Source of the DNA: Ruminococcaceae bacterium HV4-5-B5C
GTDB lineage: Bacteria > Bacillota > Clostridia > Oscillospirales > Acutalibacteraceae
Assembly (NCBI GenBank): GCA_900184925.1
Contig: FXYJ02000003.1
Span: forward strand, 186,001 to 250,000
Direction: 5' to 3'
Length of the DNA stretch: 64,000 nt
The translations under genes and the position numbers were made by a program. The notes beneath the pieces were generated by a model. It was not told the origin of the DNA. It searched no databases and saw only the letters and a program-made list of their open reading frames with translations. Below are positions 27,202 through 35,011 of this stretch, in pieces (position 1 is the first letter of the stretch; each line of letters begins with the position of its first letter).

Positions 27202-28224
27202 ATGAAACGCCTTGCCATAAAAGTAGCGGCGGGAATCGTCTCGGCCGCTGTTTTGCTTACCGTGCTTGCTGCCTCCGAAATGACCGCGGGGGGCCAGCGG
27301 GCAAAAACAGGTTCTGAGGGAACCGGTCTTCGCAGGACTGCCGTGGTTTCAGCATCTTCTGCACCGGCTGTTCCTTCCAAAGCAGCTTCGTCCGATGCTC
27401 CGATGGTGCTGACGGTTAAACCGGACCCTTCCGTAGTCCGCGACCCGGAAGGTCTGAAAGCGAAAATCTGCAGTCCCAACGCCATCCTCATCCGTGTGGA
27501 CGACAGAACGGTACTGGTCGATAAAAATGCGGATCAGCGCATTTACCCCGCGTCCATGACGAAGATCATGACCGCGCTTCTGGCCGCTGAGGAAGCGCAC
27601 GATCCGGAAGAAAAAATTACCGTGCAGAAATCGGTTGTCGATGAACTGACGAATGAGGACGCCTCCCTTGCCGGCTTTGTCGGCGGCGAGGAAGTGAGCG
27701 TGCGGGACCTGCTTTACGGCGTCGTTCTGCCGAGCGGGGCCGAGTGCTGCGTCAGCCTTGCGGACCGGCTGGAGGGCTGTGAAGCCAATTTCGTGCGTTC
27801 CATGAATCTCCGCGCCGAACAGCTCGGCCTCACCGGTACGCATTTTGTAAACACAACGGGCCTGCACGACCCGGACCATTATTCCACGGTGCGTGACATT
27901 GCCGCCCTCCTCTGCAGCGCGGTCGGGAATCCGACGTTCCGCAGGGTGTTTACCACGATGCACTACACGACGTCGCCGACCAACGTGAATGCGGGAGGAG
28001 TGTCGTTTTCCAGCACCATGTCGCGCTGCCTCCGCAGTACGAAGGCGGGCGGGGCAACGATTCTCGGCGGTAAAGTTGGTTTTACTGATCAGGCCGGTCT
28101 CTGTCTCGCAAGTCTCGCCGAGTACGGTGGTCATGAGTACATCCTGGTCACGGCCGGCGTCAGGGATGTTTACCGCGGTGAAATTCAGGACGCGGAAACG
28201 GTCTACGGCAGTCTGGGCAGCTGA
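27202..28224 (+). CDS. D-alanyl-D-alanine carboxypeptidase (peptidase S11), variant motifs
   Basis: 340 aa, ATG behind AAAGGAGAGG. Signal peptide or N-terminal anchor at residues 5-25, Ser/Ala linker, then an S11 domain. The nucleophile motif is SMTK (PASMTKIMTALLAAE, about residue 117). The second motif, normally SGN, reads SGA (LPSGAECCVSLAD), and the third, normally KTG, reads KVG (GKVGFTDQAG). The fold and SxxK are intact, but the active-site variants may alter activity or substrate. The family trims the terminal D-Ala of peptidoglycan stem peptides. First gene before the CPBP protease gene and tadA. Confidence 0.85.
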   Translation: MKRLAIKVAAGIVSAAVLLTVLAASEMTAGGQRAKTGSEGTGLRRTAVVSASSAPAVPSKAASSDAPMVLTVKPDPSVVRDPEGLKAKICSPNAILIRVDDRTVLVDKNADQRIYPASMTKIMTALLAAEEAHDPEEKITVQKSVVDELTNEDASLAGFVGGEEVSVRDLLYGVVLPSGAECCVSLADRLEGCEANFVRSMNLRAEQLGLTGTHFVNTTGLHDPDHYSTVRDIAALLCSAVGNPTFRRVFTTMHYTTSPTNVNAGGVSFSSTMSRCLRSTKAGGATILGGKVGFTDQAGLCLASLAEYGGHEYILVTAGVRDVYRGEIQDAETVYGSLGS

Positions 28225-28278
28225 ATCTTATACCAACACAGTCGTTTCTCCAATCCAACGCAGTCAGGAGTTAAAATT

Positions 28279-29295
28279 ATGTATCAATCACCCGGAGGCC
28301 CATACCCGAACGGTTTTCGGCCGTTTTACCCGGCGGTGTTCGAGGAACGCGTCGGAATCCGGAGAACAGCGAACCGCACGTCCTGGACGGTGCTCGCGGG
28401 CCTTTTTCTTATGACGATCCTTTTCCCCGGAGTAGGGGCGGTTTATCTCAAAAGCATGGGCGTTCCCGTAGGGGCAGGCGGGGGCTTTGACGGCATACCC
28501 CCTGTTCTGTATTATCTTCTTCTCAGCATCGACTATATTCTCGGCATGGCGCTTCCGGCGCTGCTTTACTTTTCTGCGGCTCACATTCCGCTGGCGAAGG
28601 GCCTTCCGTTCGGGAAAGTTTCGGCGGCGCAGATTGCGCTTTTCGTTGCGTTCGGCTGCATGGTCTGCATGCTGGCAAATTATCCCGCGAACCTTGTCGC
28701 GCAGCTTCAGGAACGGTTCGGGTTCAGCGGGGATATTCCCCCTACACCGCTCAATAATGACCCGCGCGTATTGGTACTTTACGGCCTCAGCGTCGTTGTG
28801 ATCCCTCCGATTGTGGAGGAGATGATGTTCCGCGGAGTGGTTCTTCAGAGCCTCAGGCGCTACGGTGACGGGTTTGCAGTTGTTGTTTCAGCCATCTTCT
28901 TCGGCCTTTACCACGGTAACCCCATTCAAATGGTCTTCGCGTTTCTCAGCGGTCTCGCGCTCGGGTATGTTGTGATCCGTACCGGGTCGCTGCTTCCGTC
29001 CATCCTGATTCACTGCATCAACAACGGTGTTTCTTACGCAGTGGAAATGGTGACGCGGTTTTACGGCCAGAACACAGCCAATGCAGTGAACGGCATCTTC
29101 TTCCTGACGTTTATCGTACTGGGCGCGGGGGCGCTGTTTGTGCTTGCCAGACGCCATCTGCTTTTTACCGGAAAACGAAGCGGCGGGATTCTTCCTTTCT
29201 CTTCCCGGCTTTTCGCGGCGTTCACCAACCCCGGGGCGTTGTCTCTCATTGCGTATGCCGTGATTGCGTCCTGCTATGTGCTGACCCATGGATGA
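28279..29295 (+). CDS. CPBP-family intramembrane glutamic/metalloprotease
   Basis: 338 aa with about eight hydrophobic helices after a proline-rich cytoplasmic N-terminus (MYQSPGGPYPNGFRPFYP). Conserved Abi/CPBP motifs: EEMMFRG (EExxxR, about residues 180-186), FGLYHGNPIQ (His about 214) and ILIHCINN (His about 246), lining the intramembrane active site related to Rce1. In bacteria these proteins are linked to bacteriocin immunity, membrane-protein processing or stress. Eight-nt overlap with tadA implies coupled translation. ATG with a weak GGAG ribosome site. Confidence 0.88.
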   Translation: MYQSPGGPYPNGFRPFYPAVFEERVGIRRTANRTSWTVLAGLFLMTILFPGVGAVYLKSMGVPVGAGGGFDGIPPVLYYLLLSIDYILGMALPALLYFSAAHIPLAKGLPFGKVSAAQIALFVAFGCMVCMLANYPANLVAQLQERFGFSGDIPPTPLNNDPRVLVLYGLSVVVIPPIVEEMMFRGVVLQSLRRYGDGFAVVVSAIFFGLYHGNPIQMVFAFLSGLALGYVVIRTGSLLPSILIHCINNGVSYAVEMVTRFYGQNTANAVNGIFFLTFIVLGAGALFVLARRHLLFTGKRSGGILPFSSRLFAAFTNPGALSLIAYAVIASCYVLTHG

Positions 29296-29770
29296 CGCCG
29301 CAGCCCGGGACGAAATGTTTATGCGCTGCGCGCTGGAGCTGGCCCGGGAGGCAGCGGCGGAAGGCGAAGTACCTGTGGGGGCCGTGGTGGTGAAAGACGG
29401 CGAGGTCGTTTCCTGCGGACGGAACCGGCGGGAAACCGGAAAAAATGCGCTTCGCCATGCGGAGCTTGAAGCCATTGACGGAGCCTGCCGTGCGCTCGGC
29501 GGGTGGCGGCTTTGGGAGTGCGAGCTTTTTGTAACACTCGAGCCGTGCCCCATGTGTGCGGGCGCCGTCATCAACGCGCGGATTCCACGCGTCGTTTTCG
29601 GCGCGGCGGACCCGAAGGCGGGCTCGTGCGGGTCGGTGGTGAATCTGTTTGCGCTTCCGTACAATCACCGCCCTGAAGTCGTGGGCGGCGTGCTGCGGGA
29701 GGAATGTGCGGAGCTGCTGACCGGCTTTTTCCGCGGCCTCAGAAAAAAACAGGCGTCCGGCTCCCGGTAA
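29288..29770 (+). CDS. tadA: tRNA adenosine(34) deaminase
   Basis: 160 aa. Zn-dependent deamination of A34 to inosine in tRNA-Arg(ACG). Motifs: HAE (His57, catalytic Glu59) and PCPMC (Cys87/Cys90), preceded by VPVGAVVVKDG and followed by NARIPRVVFGAADPKAGSCGS, typical TadA rather than free-base deaminase. It starts inside the CPBP gene end. Confidence 0.93.
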   Translation: MDDAAARDEMFMRCALELAREAAAEGEVPVGAVVVKDGEVVSCGRNRRETGKNALRHAELEAIDGACRALGGWRLWECELFVTLEPCPMCAGAVINARIPRVVFGAADPKAGSCGSVVNLFALPYNHRPEVVGGVLREECAELLTGFFRGLRKKQASGSR

Positions 29771-29790
29771 CACCGGGGCGGACGCCATTT
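29752..29790 (+). terminator. Terminator overlapping tadA stop
   Basis: 8-bp stem GGCGTCCG/CGGACGCC enclosing a smaller CCGGT/ACCGG hairpin, followed by ATTTTC. Confidence 0.65.
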
Positions 29791-29820
29791 TCATGGGTGG
29801 GGAATGTTTCCCGCCCGTTT

Positions 29821-30150
29821 TCATTTTTTTCTGACGAATTTGCTTTTGCCCAGATAGAGATTGTCTCCGCTGACCTTCATTGTGTAGGTGTCGGTTACAT
29901 CTTTTGTGAGGACGCGGTAGTGCAGCGTGATGCGGTCGCCGTCCACACGGTAGGTACCCTTGAAGGAACCCAGGCTGAGAGCGTGCATCTTCATTTCCCC
30001 TCCGGTGTCGAACCGGTATTCGGTCAGACCGCTTGTGTCTTTCCAGGTACCAACAAGACCGTCGGAAGACACCGGCTTTGCGCCGCAGCCCGGGAAAGCG
30101 AATATCAGCAGAAGGCAGAGCAGCAAAGCCGCCCATTTCTTTTTCATCAT
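29821..30150 (-). CDS. Small lipoprotein with lipocalin-like (DUF5640-type) domain
   Basis: 109 aa. Signal peptide with lipobox FPGC (Cys at about residue 22). The mature part reads LVGTWKDTSGLTEYRFDTGGEMKM ... GTYRVDGDRITLHYRV ... DTYTMKVSGDNLYLG, the 'L-x-GTW ... y-F ... G-t-Y-x-v-dgd-i' signature of small lipocalin-like clostridial proteins. Ligand and role unknown. ATG behind AGGAGGG; own promoter upstream. Confidence 0.78.
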   Translation of the reverse strand: MMKKKWAALLLCLLLIFAFPGCGAKPVSSDGLVGTWKDTSGLTEYRFDTGGEMKMHALSLGSFKGTYRVDGDRITLHYRVLTKDVTDTYTMKVSGDNLYLGKSKFVRKK

Positions 30151-30176
30151 GTTTCCCTCCTGTTCAGCAACAAGAT

Positions 30177-30204
30177 ATTATAGCACGTTTTTTTACAGTT
30201 GCAA
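30177..30204 (-). promoter_or_regulatory. Promoter for small lipoprotein gene
   Basis: Minus strand TTGCAA (30199-30204), 16-bp spacer, extended TGCTATAAT (TATAAT 30177-30182). Confidence 0.65.
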
Positions 30205-30212
30205 GCAGAAAC

Positions 30213-30659
30213 TTATCGGTTTTCGAGCCAAAGATCGGTAACGCTTAGGGGCAAACCGGCGAGACAGGCAATCTGCTCGACGGTAAGTGGGTCAAAGCAC
30301 CCACTCCATTCGTCCAGAGACGGATCAATCAGCAGGCAGGCGGCGAAAAAATCCGCCTCACGCTCGAAACGCGGAATGCACAGGCAGGTGTGGCCGGCGA
30401 TGGTCTGGGCGTTCAGCCCGGGGTGCAGCATCACGTGCCCCAGCTCATGCGCGCAGCAGTAGCGGCTTTCCACACTCCGCAGATCCTGGTTCAACAGAAT
30501 GATGCACCCGGAGGCCTGTGTCTGAAACGAGACCCCACCCATCTGTGCAGGCAGTTCACATCGGTAGATGTCAACCGAAAGGCAGTCGCACAGTTCGAAG
30601 GGCGACGAAGTCCCGTACTGCCGGACGAGGCTGCTCGCCAGTTCCCGGATTTTCTTCAC
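30213..30659 (-). CDS. ImmA/IrrE-family metallo-endopeptidase
   Basis: 148 aa, GTG start at 30659 behind GGGAG, 14 nt after the xre stop. Zinc motif HELGH in CCAHELGHVMLH (about residues 70-74), third ligand Glu in FEREADFFAACLL. In the best-known pairs (ICEBs1 ImmR/ImmA, Deinococcus IrrE/DdrO) the protease cleaves the partner XRE repressor and induces an element or stress regulon. Its position directly after an XRE gene suggests the same relation, with the neighbouring repressor as likely substrate. Confidence 0.88.
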   Translation of the reverse strand: MKKIRELASSLVRQYGTSSPFELCDCLSVDIYRCELPAQMGGVSFQTQASGCIILLNQDLRSVESRYCCAHELGHVMLHPGLNAQTIAGHTCLCIPRFEREADFFAACLLIDPSLDEWSGCFDPLTVEQIACLAGLPLSVTDLWLENR

Positions 30660-30673
30660 AGCGGATCCGCTCC

Positions 30674-31024
30674 CTACTTTCTGCCTGAGGAGATTGCGGC
30701 CGCGACACGAATGGCGTTCACAAGTTTTTCACGGTCGGAGGCGGTCATCGGCGCACCGTGAAACATCAGCCCAGGCTGCCGTTCCAGTGTGCGTGCAAAG
30801 CCGTCGATGACATCGTTTACTTCGCGGGGAGATTCCACACCGAGCAGCTCGTCGGTGCTGCAGCGGAGAACGGAAGCCATGCGTGCCAGAAGACCGCCGT
30901 CCGGTTCGCGCCGCCCCTGCTCATACATTCCCACCGCTGAGGTTGAAACTCCGAGCAGCTTTGCAAGCTGTGCCTGAGTCATGCCGCGTTCCTGCCGGTA
31001 CTGCTTCAGCTTTTCTGTTTTCAT
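30674..31024 (-). CDS. XRE-family repressor, predicted partner of ImmA-like protease
   Basis: 116 aa from the ATG at 31024, 9 nt after AAAGGAG; the upstream in-frame ATG at 31051 overlaps the -10 box. Residues 1-58 form HTH_3 (LKQYRQERGMTQAQLAKLLGVSTSAVGMYEQGRREPDGGLLARMA). A C-terminal helical tail (VNDVIDGFARTLERQPGLMF ... LVNAIRVAAAISSG) could be the protease-recognition and dimerisation region. It probably represses its own promoter, where a palindrome fills the -35/-10 spacer, and perhaps the divergent one. Confidence 0.85.
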   Translation of the reverse strand: MKTEKLKQYRQERGMTQAQLAKLLGVSTSAVGMYEQGRREPDGGLLARMASVLRCSTDELLGVESPREVNDVIDGFARTLERQPGLMFHGAPMTASDREKLVNAIRVAAAISSGRK

Positions 31025-31049
31025 TCCCTGCATCTCCTTTTGCGTGATC

Positions 31050-31078
31050 ATTATACAACACGAAATGTGTTATTGCAA
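31050..31078 (-). promoter_or_regulatory. xre-immA promoter with operator in the spacer
   Basis: Minus strand TTGCAA (31073-31078), 17 bp, TATAAT (31050-31055). The spacer contains AACAC-ATTTC-GTGTT (31057-31071), an inverted repeat placed where a repressor would block RNA polymerase. Confidence 0.7.
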
Positions 31079-31157
31079 GTGAAAAGTTAAAAGTTTTTTT
31101 GACGGTCCATTTCATGGGACAGGACTTGATATCTCCATAAAAATTGGATAAATTTGC

Positions 31158-31186
31158 TTGATATTGGAGAATCAGCGTGCTAATAT
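31158..31186 (+). promoter_or_regulatory. Promoter for divergent small-protein genes
   Basis: TTGATA (31158-31163), 17 bp, TAATAT (31181-31186), leaving a leader of about 80 nt to the first ATG. Confidence 0.55.
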
Positions 31187-31191
31187 GGGCT

Positions 31192-31199
31192 CATGACGT
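31192..31199. repeat. 8-bp palindrome TGACGTCA at the predicted transcription start
   Basis: Perfect palindrome immediately after the -10 box; first of three palindromes in the leader. Eight bases alone are weak evidence. Confidence 0.4.
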
Positions 31200-31216
31200 C
31201 ACTTGAGTGAAAACAT

Positions 31217-31232
31217 AGCAAAGTACTTTGCT
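31217..31232. repeat. 16-bp perfect palindrome
   Basis: AGCAAAGTACTTTGCT, uninterrupted dyad with no spacer, between the promoter and the small-protein gene. Possible operator or dimer-binding site. Confidence 0.6.
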
Positions 31233-31236
31233 TATT

Positions 31237-31257
31237 AAATACACGATTCGTGTATTT
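31237..31257. repeat. 21-bp perfect inverted repeat sharing core with xre operator
   Basis: Arms AAATACACGA and complement around one T. The ACACGA core also occurs in the xre promoter operator (ACACGAAATGTG), so one regulator could bind both. It ends 16 nt before the ATG and could also hide the GGGAGG site as a hairpin. Confidence 0.6.
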
Positions 31258-31272
31258 ACAGGGAGGATGCGG

Positions 31273-31500
31273 ATGGACTACAGAGAATGGGGAGCGGAAT
31301 ATCTGGAAGAAGCGCAACGGCTCAAAAAAAGAGTGGAGAACCTTCGCCGGAAGTACGCGGGGCTGCGCAGTGAGGAAGCAATTCTGCTTTACAGGCGCAT
31401 TGCCATGCTTTACGGAATGTATCTCGAATGCCTTCACACCGGAAGATATCTAGCGGAAAAAGGAGAAGAGTATGAAAAGAGGAAAAAACCTGAGCTTTGA
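31273..31500 (+). CDS. Small helical protein, partner of HTH protein, unknown function
   Basis: 75 aa from the second ATG (31273), 6 nt after GGGAGG; the ATG at 31267 abuts that site. Almost all helix-forming and charged: MDYREWGAEYLEEAQRLKK followed by ENLRRKYAGLRSEEAILLYRR and LYGMYLECLHTGRYL. No known domain recognised; small proteins of this kind occur beside phage-type sigma-like regulators in clostridia. The 3' end overlaps the next gene by 29 nt, so the two are probably coupled. Confidence 0.7.
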   Translation: MDYREWGAEYLEEAQRLKKRVENLRRKYAGLRSEEAILLYRRIAMLYGMYLECLHTGRYLAEKGEEYEKRKKPEL

Positions 31501-31759
31501 CCTGATGCAGAACCTTGTGGCGTCGCCCTCGGGCGCGGGGGCGCAGGACGAACGAAAAAAACGTCTGCTTCGGGTGCTCGGAAAAGCCGTGCAGGGGGAG
31601 CTCACTCCGCGCCAGAGAGAATGCGTCAGGCTTCTGTATCAGGAAGGTGTCAGTCAGAAGGAAATCGCGGCCCGGCTCGGGCTGCAGCCCGCGACGGTAA
31701 GCAAGCATCTGAAACGGGCGAGGGAGAGGCTTCGCCGTGTCCTCAGGTACTACCTTTAA
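31472..31759 (+). CDS. Sigma-70 region 4-like HTH protein
   Basis: 95 aa, ATG behind AAAAGGAGAAG. Residues 45-90 are a sigma region 4/LuxR-like helix-turn-helix: LTPRQRECVRLLYQEGVSQKEIAARLGLQPATVSKHLKRARERLRRVL. No region 2 is present, so it is not a complete sigma factor; it may be a DNA-binding regulator or an accessory sigma half like those of phage packaging operons. It is expressed with the 75-aa helical protein, opposite xre-immA. Confidence 0.8.
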   Translation: MKRGKNLSFDLMQNLVASPSGAGAQDERKKRLLRVLGKAVQGELTPRQRECVRLLYQEGVSQKEIAARLGLQPATVSKHLKRARERLRRVLRYYL

Positions 31760-31790
31760 CCCGGGAAGACGCAAAAGGGCGCGTGCGGGC

Positions 31791-31819
31791 TTTACATTTC
31801 TCGGGCTGCAGGCTAAAAT
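31791..31819 (+). promoter_or_regulatory. Promoter for flavodiiron protein gene
   Basis: TTTACA (31791-31796), 17 bp, TAAAAT (31814-31819), 37 nt before the ATG. Confidence 0.65.
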
Positions 31820-31855
31820 AGAAGAGGTATGTAAACCGTGTTAGGAGGATAACTT

Positions 31856-33061
31856 ATGCATTGCATCAGGAAAATAACGGACGATCTCTATTGGGTGGGC
31901 GCCAACGACAGGCGGCTGGCGCTCTTTGAAAATATCCACCCCATTCCGCGCGGAATCTCCTACAACTCCTACCTCCTTCTTGACGAGCAGGCGGTACTTT
32001 TCGATACGTCGGACTGGGCGGTCTGCCGGCAATTCCTTGAGAATCTGGAAACGGCGCTGAACGGAAGAAAGCTCGATTATCTCGTCGTAAACCATGTGGA
32101 GCCGGATCATTCCGCGTCGCTGGAAGAAATTCTTCTGCGCTGGCCGGACGTGAAGATTATCGGAACAGCGAAGGCCTTTACATTTCTGCACCAGTTCGGC
32201 GCGAAGACGGAAGGGCATGAGGACCCCGTGAAGGAGGGCGACACCCGCTGCTTCGGCCGTCACACCGTTACGTTCCTCGCTGCGCCGATGGTTCACTGGC
32301 CGGAGGTCATGGTTACGTTCGACACGACGAACGGCGTGCTTTTTTCCGCCGATGCATTCGGTTCGTTCAGCGCGTTGGACGGCAAACTGTTTAACGATGA
32401 GGTCAATTACGATCGCGACTGGATCGACGAGGCACGCCGCTACTACACCAACATTGTAGGAAAATACGGCATGCAGGTGCAGTCCCTATTGAAAAAGGCC
32501 GCGAAACTCGACATTAAAATGATCTGCCCGCTCCACGGCCTTGTGTGGCGTTCAGACCTCGGGTATTACCTCGGTAAATACGACAAGTGGAGTCGGTATG
32601 AGCCTGAAGAGAAAGGTGTCATGATCGTTTACGGTTCCATGTACGGCGACACCGAGAGCGCTGCCGGAGCGATTGCCGCGAAGCTGGTGGAAAAAGGCGT
32701 AAAGCAGGTTGAAATGTTCGACGTCTCCTCCACCCATGTTTCCCACCTCATTTCTGAGAGCTTCCGTCTGAGCCATATCGTGCTTGCTTCGGTTACCTAT
32801 AACCTTGGCATTTACCCGCCGATGCTTTCTTATCTCCACGATATGAAGGCGCTGAATGTGCAGAAGCGCACGTTTGCGATTGTGGAGAACGGTTCGTGGG
32901 CCTGTACTTCCGGAACGCTGATGACGGATTTTGTAACGAAGGAAATGAAGAACTGCAGCGTTCTCGAAAACCGTCTGTCGATCCGCTCGGCGCTCGGTCC
33001 GGATGCCGAACCTCAGCTCGATGCGTTTGTTGCCGCCGTGGCGGACTCCGTCAACGGCTGA
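31856..33061 (+). CDS. fprA: Flavodiiron protein (A-type flavoprotein, FprA)
   Basis: 401 aa, ATG behind TTAGGAGG. N-terminal metallo-beta-lactamase domain with diiron ligands in HVEPDHSASLEE (HxExDH, about residues 82-87), APMVHWPEVM (His about 149), SADAFGSF (Asp about 168) and CPLHGLVW (His about 229). C-terminal flavodoxin domain, FMN loop YGSMYGDTESAAGA (about residues 258-270). It reduces O2 to water or NO to N2O with electrons from rubredoxin or reduced coenzymes, protecting anaerobic metabolism such as PFOR. Monocistronic. Confidence 0.95.
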   Translation: MHCIRKITDDLYWVGANDRRLALFENIHPIPRGISYNSYLLLDEQAVLFDTSDWAVCRQFLENLETALNGRKLDYLVVNHVEPDHSASLEEILLRWPDVKIIGTAKAFTFLHQFGAKTEGHEDPVKEGDTRCFGRHTVTFLAAPMVHWPEVMVTFDTTNGVLFSADAFGSFSALDGKLFNDEVNYDRDWIDEARRYYTNIVGKYGMQVQSLLKKAAKLDIKMICPLHGLVWRSDLGYYLGKYDKWSRYEPEEKGVMIVYGSMYGDTESAAGAIAAKLVEKGVKQVEMFDVSSTHVSHLISESFRLSHIVLASVTYNLGIYPPMLSYLHDMKALNVQKRTFAIVENGSWACTSGTLMTDFVTKEMKNCSVLENRLSIRSALGPDAEPQLDAFVAAVADSVNG

Positions 33062-33080
33062 TGCCCTGTAAAACAGAGAA

Positions 33081-33121
33081 ATCCCCCGGAGCGCGAGAAG
33101 AATCGCGCCCGGGGGATTTTT
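33081..33121. terminator. Bidirectional terminator between fprA and oligoendopeptidase gene
   Basis: Long stem ATCCCCCGG..GCGCGA / TCGCGC..CGGGGGAT with a one-base mismatch and 6-nt loop, followed by TTTTT on plus and TTTC on minus. Confidence 0.85.
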
Positions 33122-33134
33122 GGAATGCGGCGCG

Positions 33135-34820
33135 TTACGCGCGGCCGGATTCGAGAAAACGGTTGATTTCTCCGCAGAGCCTGCGGATGCAGCCGTCGGT
33201 GAACGGGAGCTCCAGTTCCGCCGTGGAGACAAGCTCCACATAGGTTTTGGTTCCGCCCGCTCTCACAAAGGCGAGATAGCGGCCGAACGCTTCCTTCCAG
33301 TCCTTTTCGGAGGCGGACCAGAATTCGAGCGCCGTCGTCTGCGCAAGGCAGTAGTCGATATAGTAGAGCGGGAACGAATAGATGTGGTGCTGGCGCTGAT
33401 ATCCGCCGCCTTCCCCGAAGTACGGCATCCCGTCGAAATCAATCCAAGGGCGGTAAAGATGCTCCAGCTTGAGCCACGTCTGCCTGCGCTCGTCGGGCGA
33501 CATGCCGGGGTTTTCATACACAGCGGTCTGAAAATGGTCCACGAGGCATCCGTAGGGGATGAAGTTAAGCGCAGCCTCGAGCTGGTAGCGGTGGAATCTT
33601 TCCGTTTCATCCGCGAAAAACAGGCGGTCCCACGGGCGCGAAAATAACTCCATCGACATGGAGTGTGTTTCCGCGGCGTCCATGGTCGGGCAGCGTGTTT
33701 CCGAGATGGGCATATCGCGGGAGACATAGTCGGCGAGGGCGTGCCCGGCTTCATGCGTCAGGACTTCCACATCGCCTGCCGTGCCGTTGAAATTTGAGAA
33801 GATGAACGGCGACTTGTAGCCGGGGATGCTCGTGCAGTAGCCGCCGCCCGCCTTGCCCTTCTTGCTTTCGAGGTCGAACAGTTCGTTTTCCCTCATGAAG
33901 TTAAAAAATGTTCCGGTCAGGGGACTCATTTTATGGTACATTTTCTGCGCCGCGTTTACAAGCTCCTGCGTGCCGCCCTGCGGCTTCGGGTTGCCGTCCG
34001 GAAACAGACAGCCGTCGTCCCAGTATTTGAGGCCCGTCAGGCCGAGGCGTTCCGCCTGGCGCTTCTTGTTTTCCGCAATCATCGGTACAAGGTCGCGGAC
34101 GATCTGTTCCCGGTAGCGGGCCACTTCATTCGGGCCGTAGCAGTTGCGCCCAAGACGGTCGTAGCCGAGCTGGACGTAGTTCCGGTAGCCGAGGAGATGG
34201 GCCTGCTCCGTGCGGTTGGCGACGAGTTCGCCGAAGATCCCGTCGAGTCGCTTTGCGTTCTCCGCAAAGAACCCGGCCGTTTTGGTCCATGCCTCCTGCC
34301 GCTCCGTGCGGTCGGATGAAACGGTGTGCTTCTGAATTTCGGAGAGGTTCAGCGTTTCACTGCGAAAATCAATCTTGGCGGAGGCGAGCAGCTTTTCGTA
34401 CTCGGTCACAAGGGCATTTTCCTTTTTCTGCAGCTCCACGGTCTTGGGCGAGAAAGCTTTCAGCGAAAGCGCGATGTTGGTGAAAAACAGCTTCCCTGTG
34501 CGCTGTTCCAGCTCCTTTTTGTACGGGGAGCGGTCCACAGCTTTGTAGAACTCCTGCCGGAGACTGTTCACGTCGGGGCTGTTCGCGTCGAAAAAGGCCA
34601 TTTCCTTTTCATAAAACGGGTCGGTTGTGTTGATGCTGTTGCGGATGTAGGCGATGGTCGCCATCGTGTCGAAATTCTCGGAGAGCTTTTCGTGCTCGAG
34701 AATGAGGCGGTACTGTCCGTCGGCGGAATCGGTTTTTCCGAATGTTTCCGTGATGCGGCCGTACTCCAGTTCCACGGCGCCGAGATCCGGGCGGCTGTAC
34801 GGCATTTCTGAAAATTTCAT
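33135..34820 (-). CDS. pepF: M3-family oligoendopeptidase
   Basis: 561 aa zinc peptidase. Active-site motif HEAGHALADYV (HExxH; genomic position about 33750) with the downstream Glu ligand in MDAAETHSMSMELFS. Other M3 hallmarks are GGGYCTSIPGYKSPFIFSNFNGTAGDVEVLTHEAGHA and the C-terminal PYFGEGGGYQRQHHIYSFPLYYIDYCLAQ. The length is typical of the short clostridial oligoendopeptidase F class. Cytoplasmic cleavage of oligopeptides of about 5-20 residues. ATG behind GGAGGGA; monocistronic. Confidence 0.92.
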   Translation of the reverse strand: MKFSEMPYSRPDLGAVELEYGRITETFGKTDSADGQYRLILEHEKLSENFDTMATIAYIRNSINTTDPFYEKEMAFFDANSPDVNSLRQEFYKAVDRSPYKKELEQRTGKLFFTNIALSLKAFSPKTVELQKKENALVTEYEKLLASAKIDFRSETLNLSEIQKHTVSSDRTERQEAWTKTAGFFAENAKRLDGIFGELVANRTEQAHLLGYRNYVQLGYDRLGRNCYGPNEVARYREQIVRDLVPMIAENKKRQAERLGLTGLKYWDDGCLFPDGNPKPQGGTQELVNAAQKMYHKMSPLTGTFFNFMRENELFDLESKKGKAGGGYCTSIPGYKSPFIFSNFNGTAGDVEVLTHEAGHALADYVSRDMPISETRCPTMDAAETHSMSMELFSRPWDRLFFADETERFHRYQLEAALNFIPYGCLVDHFQTAVYENPGMSPDERRQTWLKLEHLYRPWIDFDGMPYFGEGGGYQRQHHIYSFPLYYIDYCLAQTTALEFWSASEKDWKEAFGRYLAFVRAGGTKTYVELVSTAELELPFTDGCIRRLCGEINRFLESGRA

Positions 34821-35011
34821 ATCGGTCCCTCCTTACAGGAAGCGGTTCATAAAAATATTATACTATATCCGTCGCGAAATAAACCGAAAATTCCCAAAAA
34901 CAAAAGATAATTACCAGTGGGAAAATAGAAGGAAAGCGGAAAGATATACTTGAGGTAACGTGAGTGCGTGAAAGCAAGCCCGCCAACATAAACTGTATCG
35001 GAGGAAAATCC

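Noticed and set aside
30213..31759. Complete prophage or integrative element around xre-immA
   Set aside because: No integrase, recombinase, terminase, conjugation or structural gene and no flanking direct repeats were seen; neighbouring genes are ordinary chromosomal genes.
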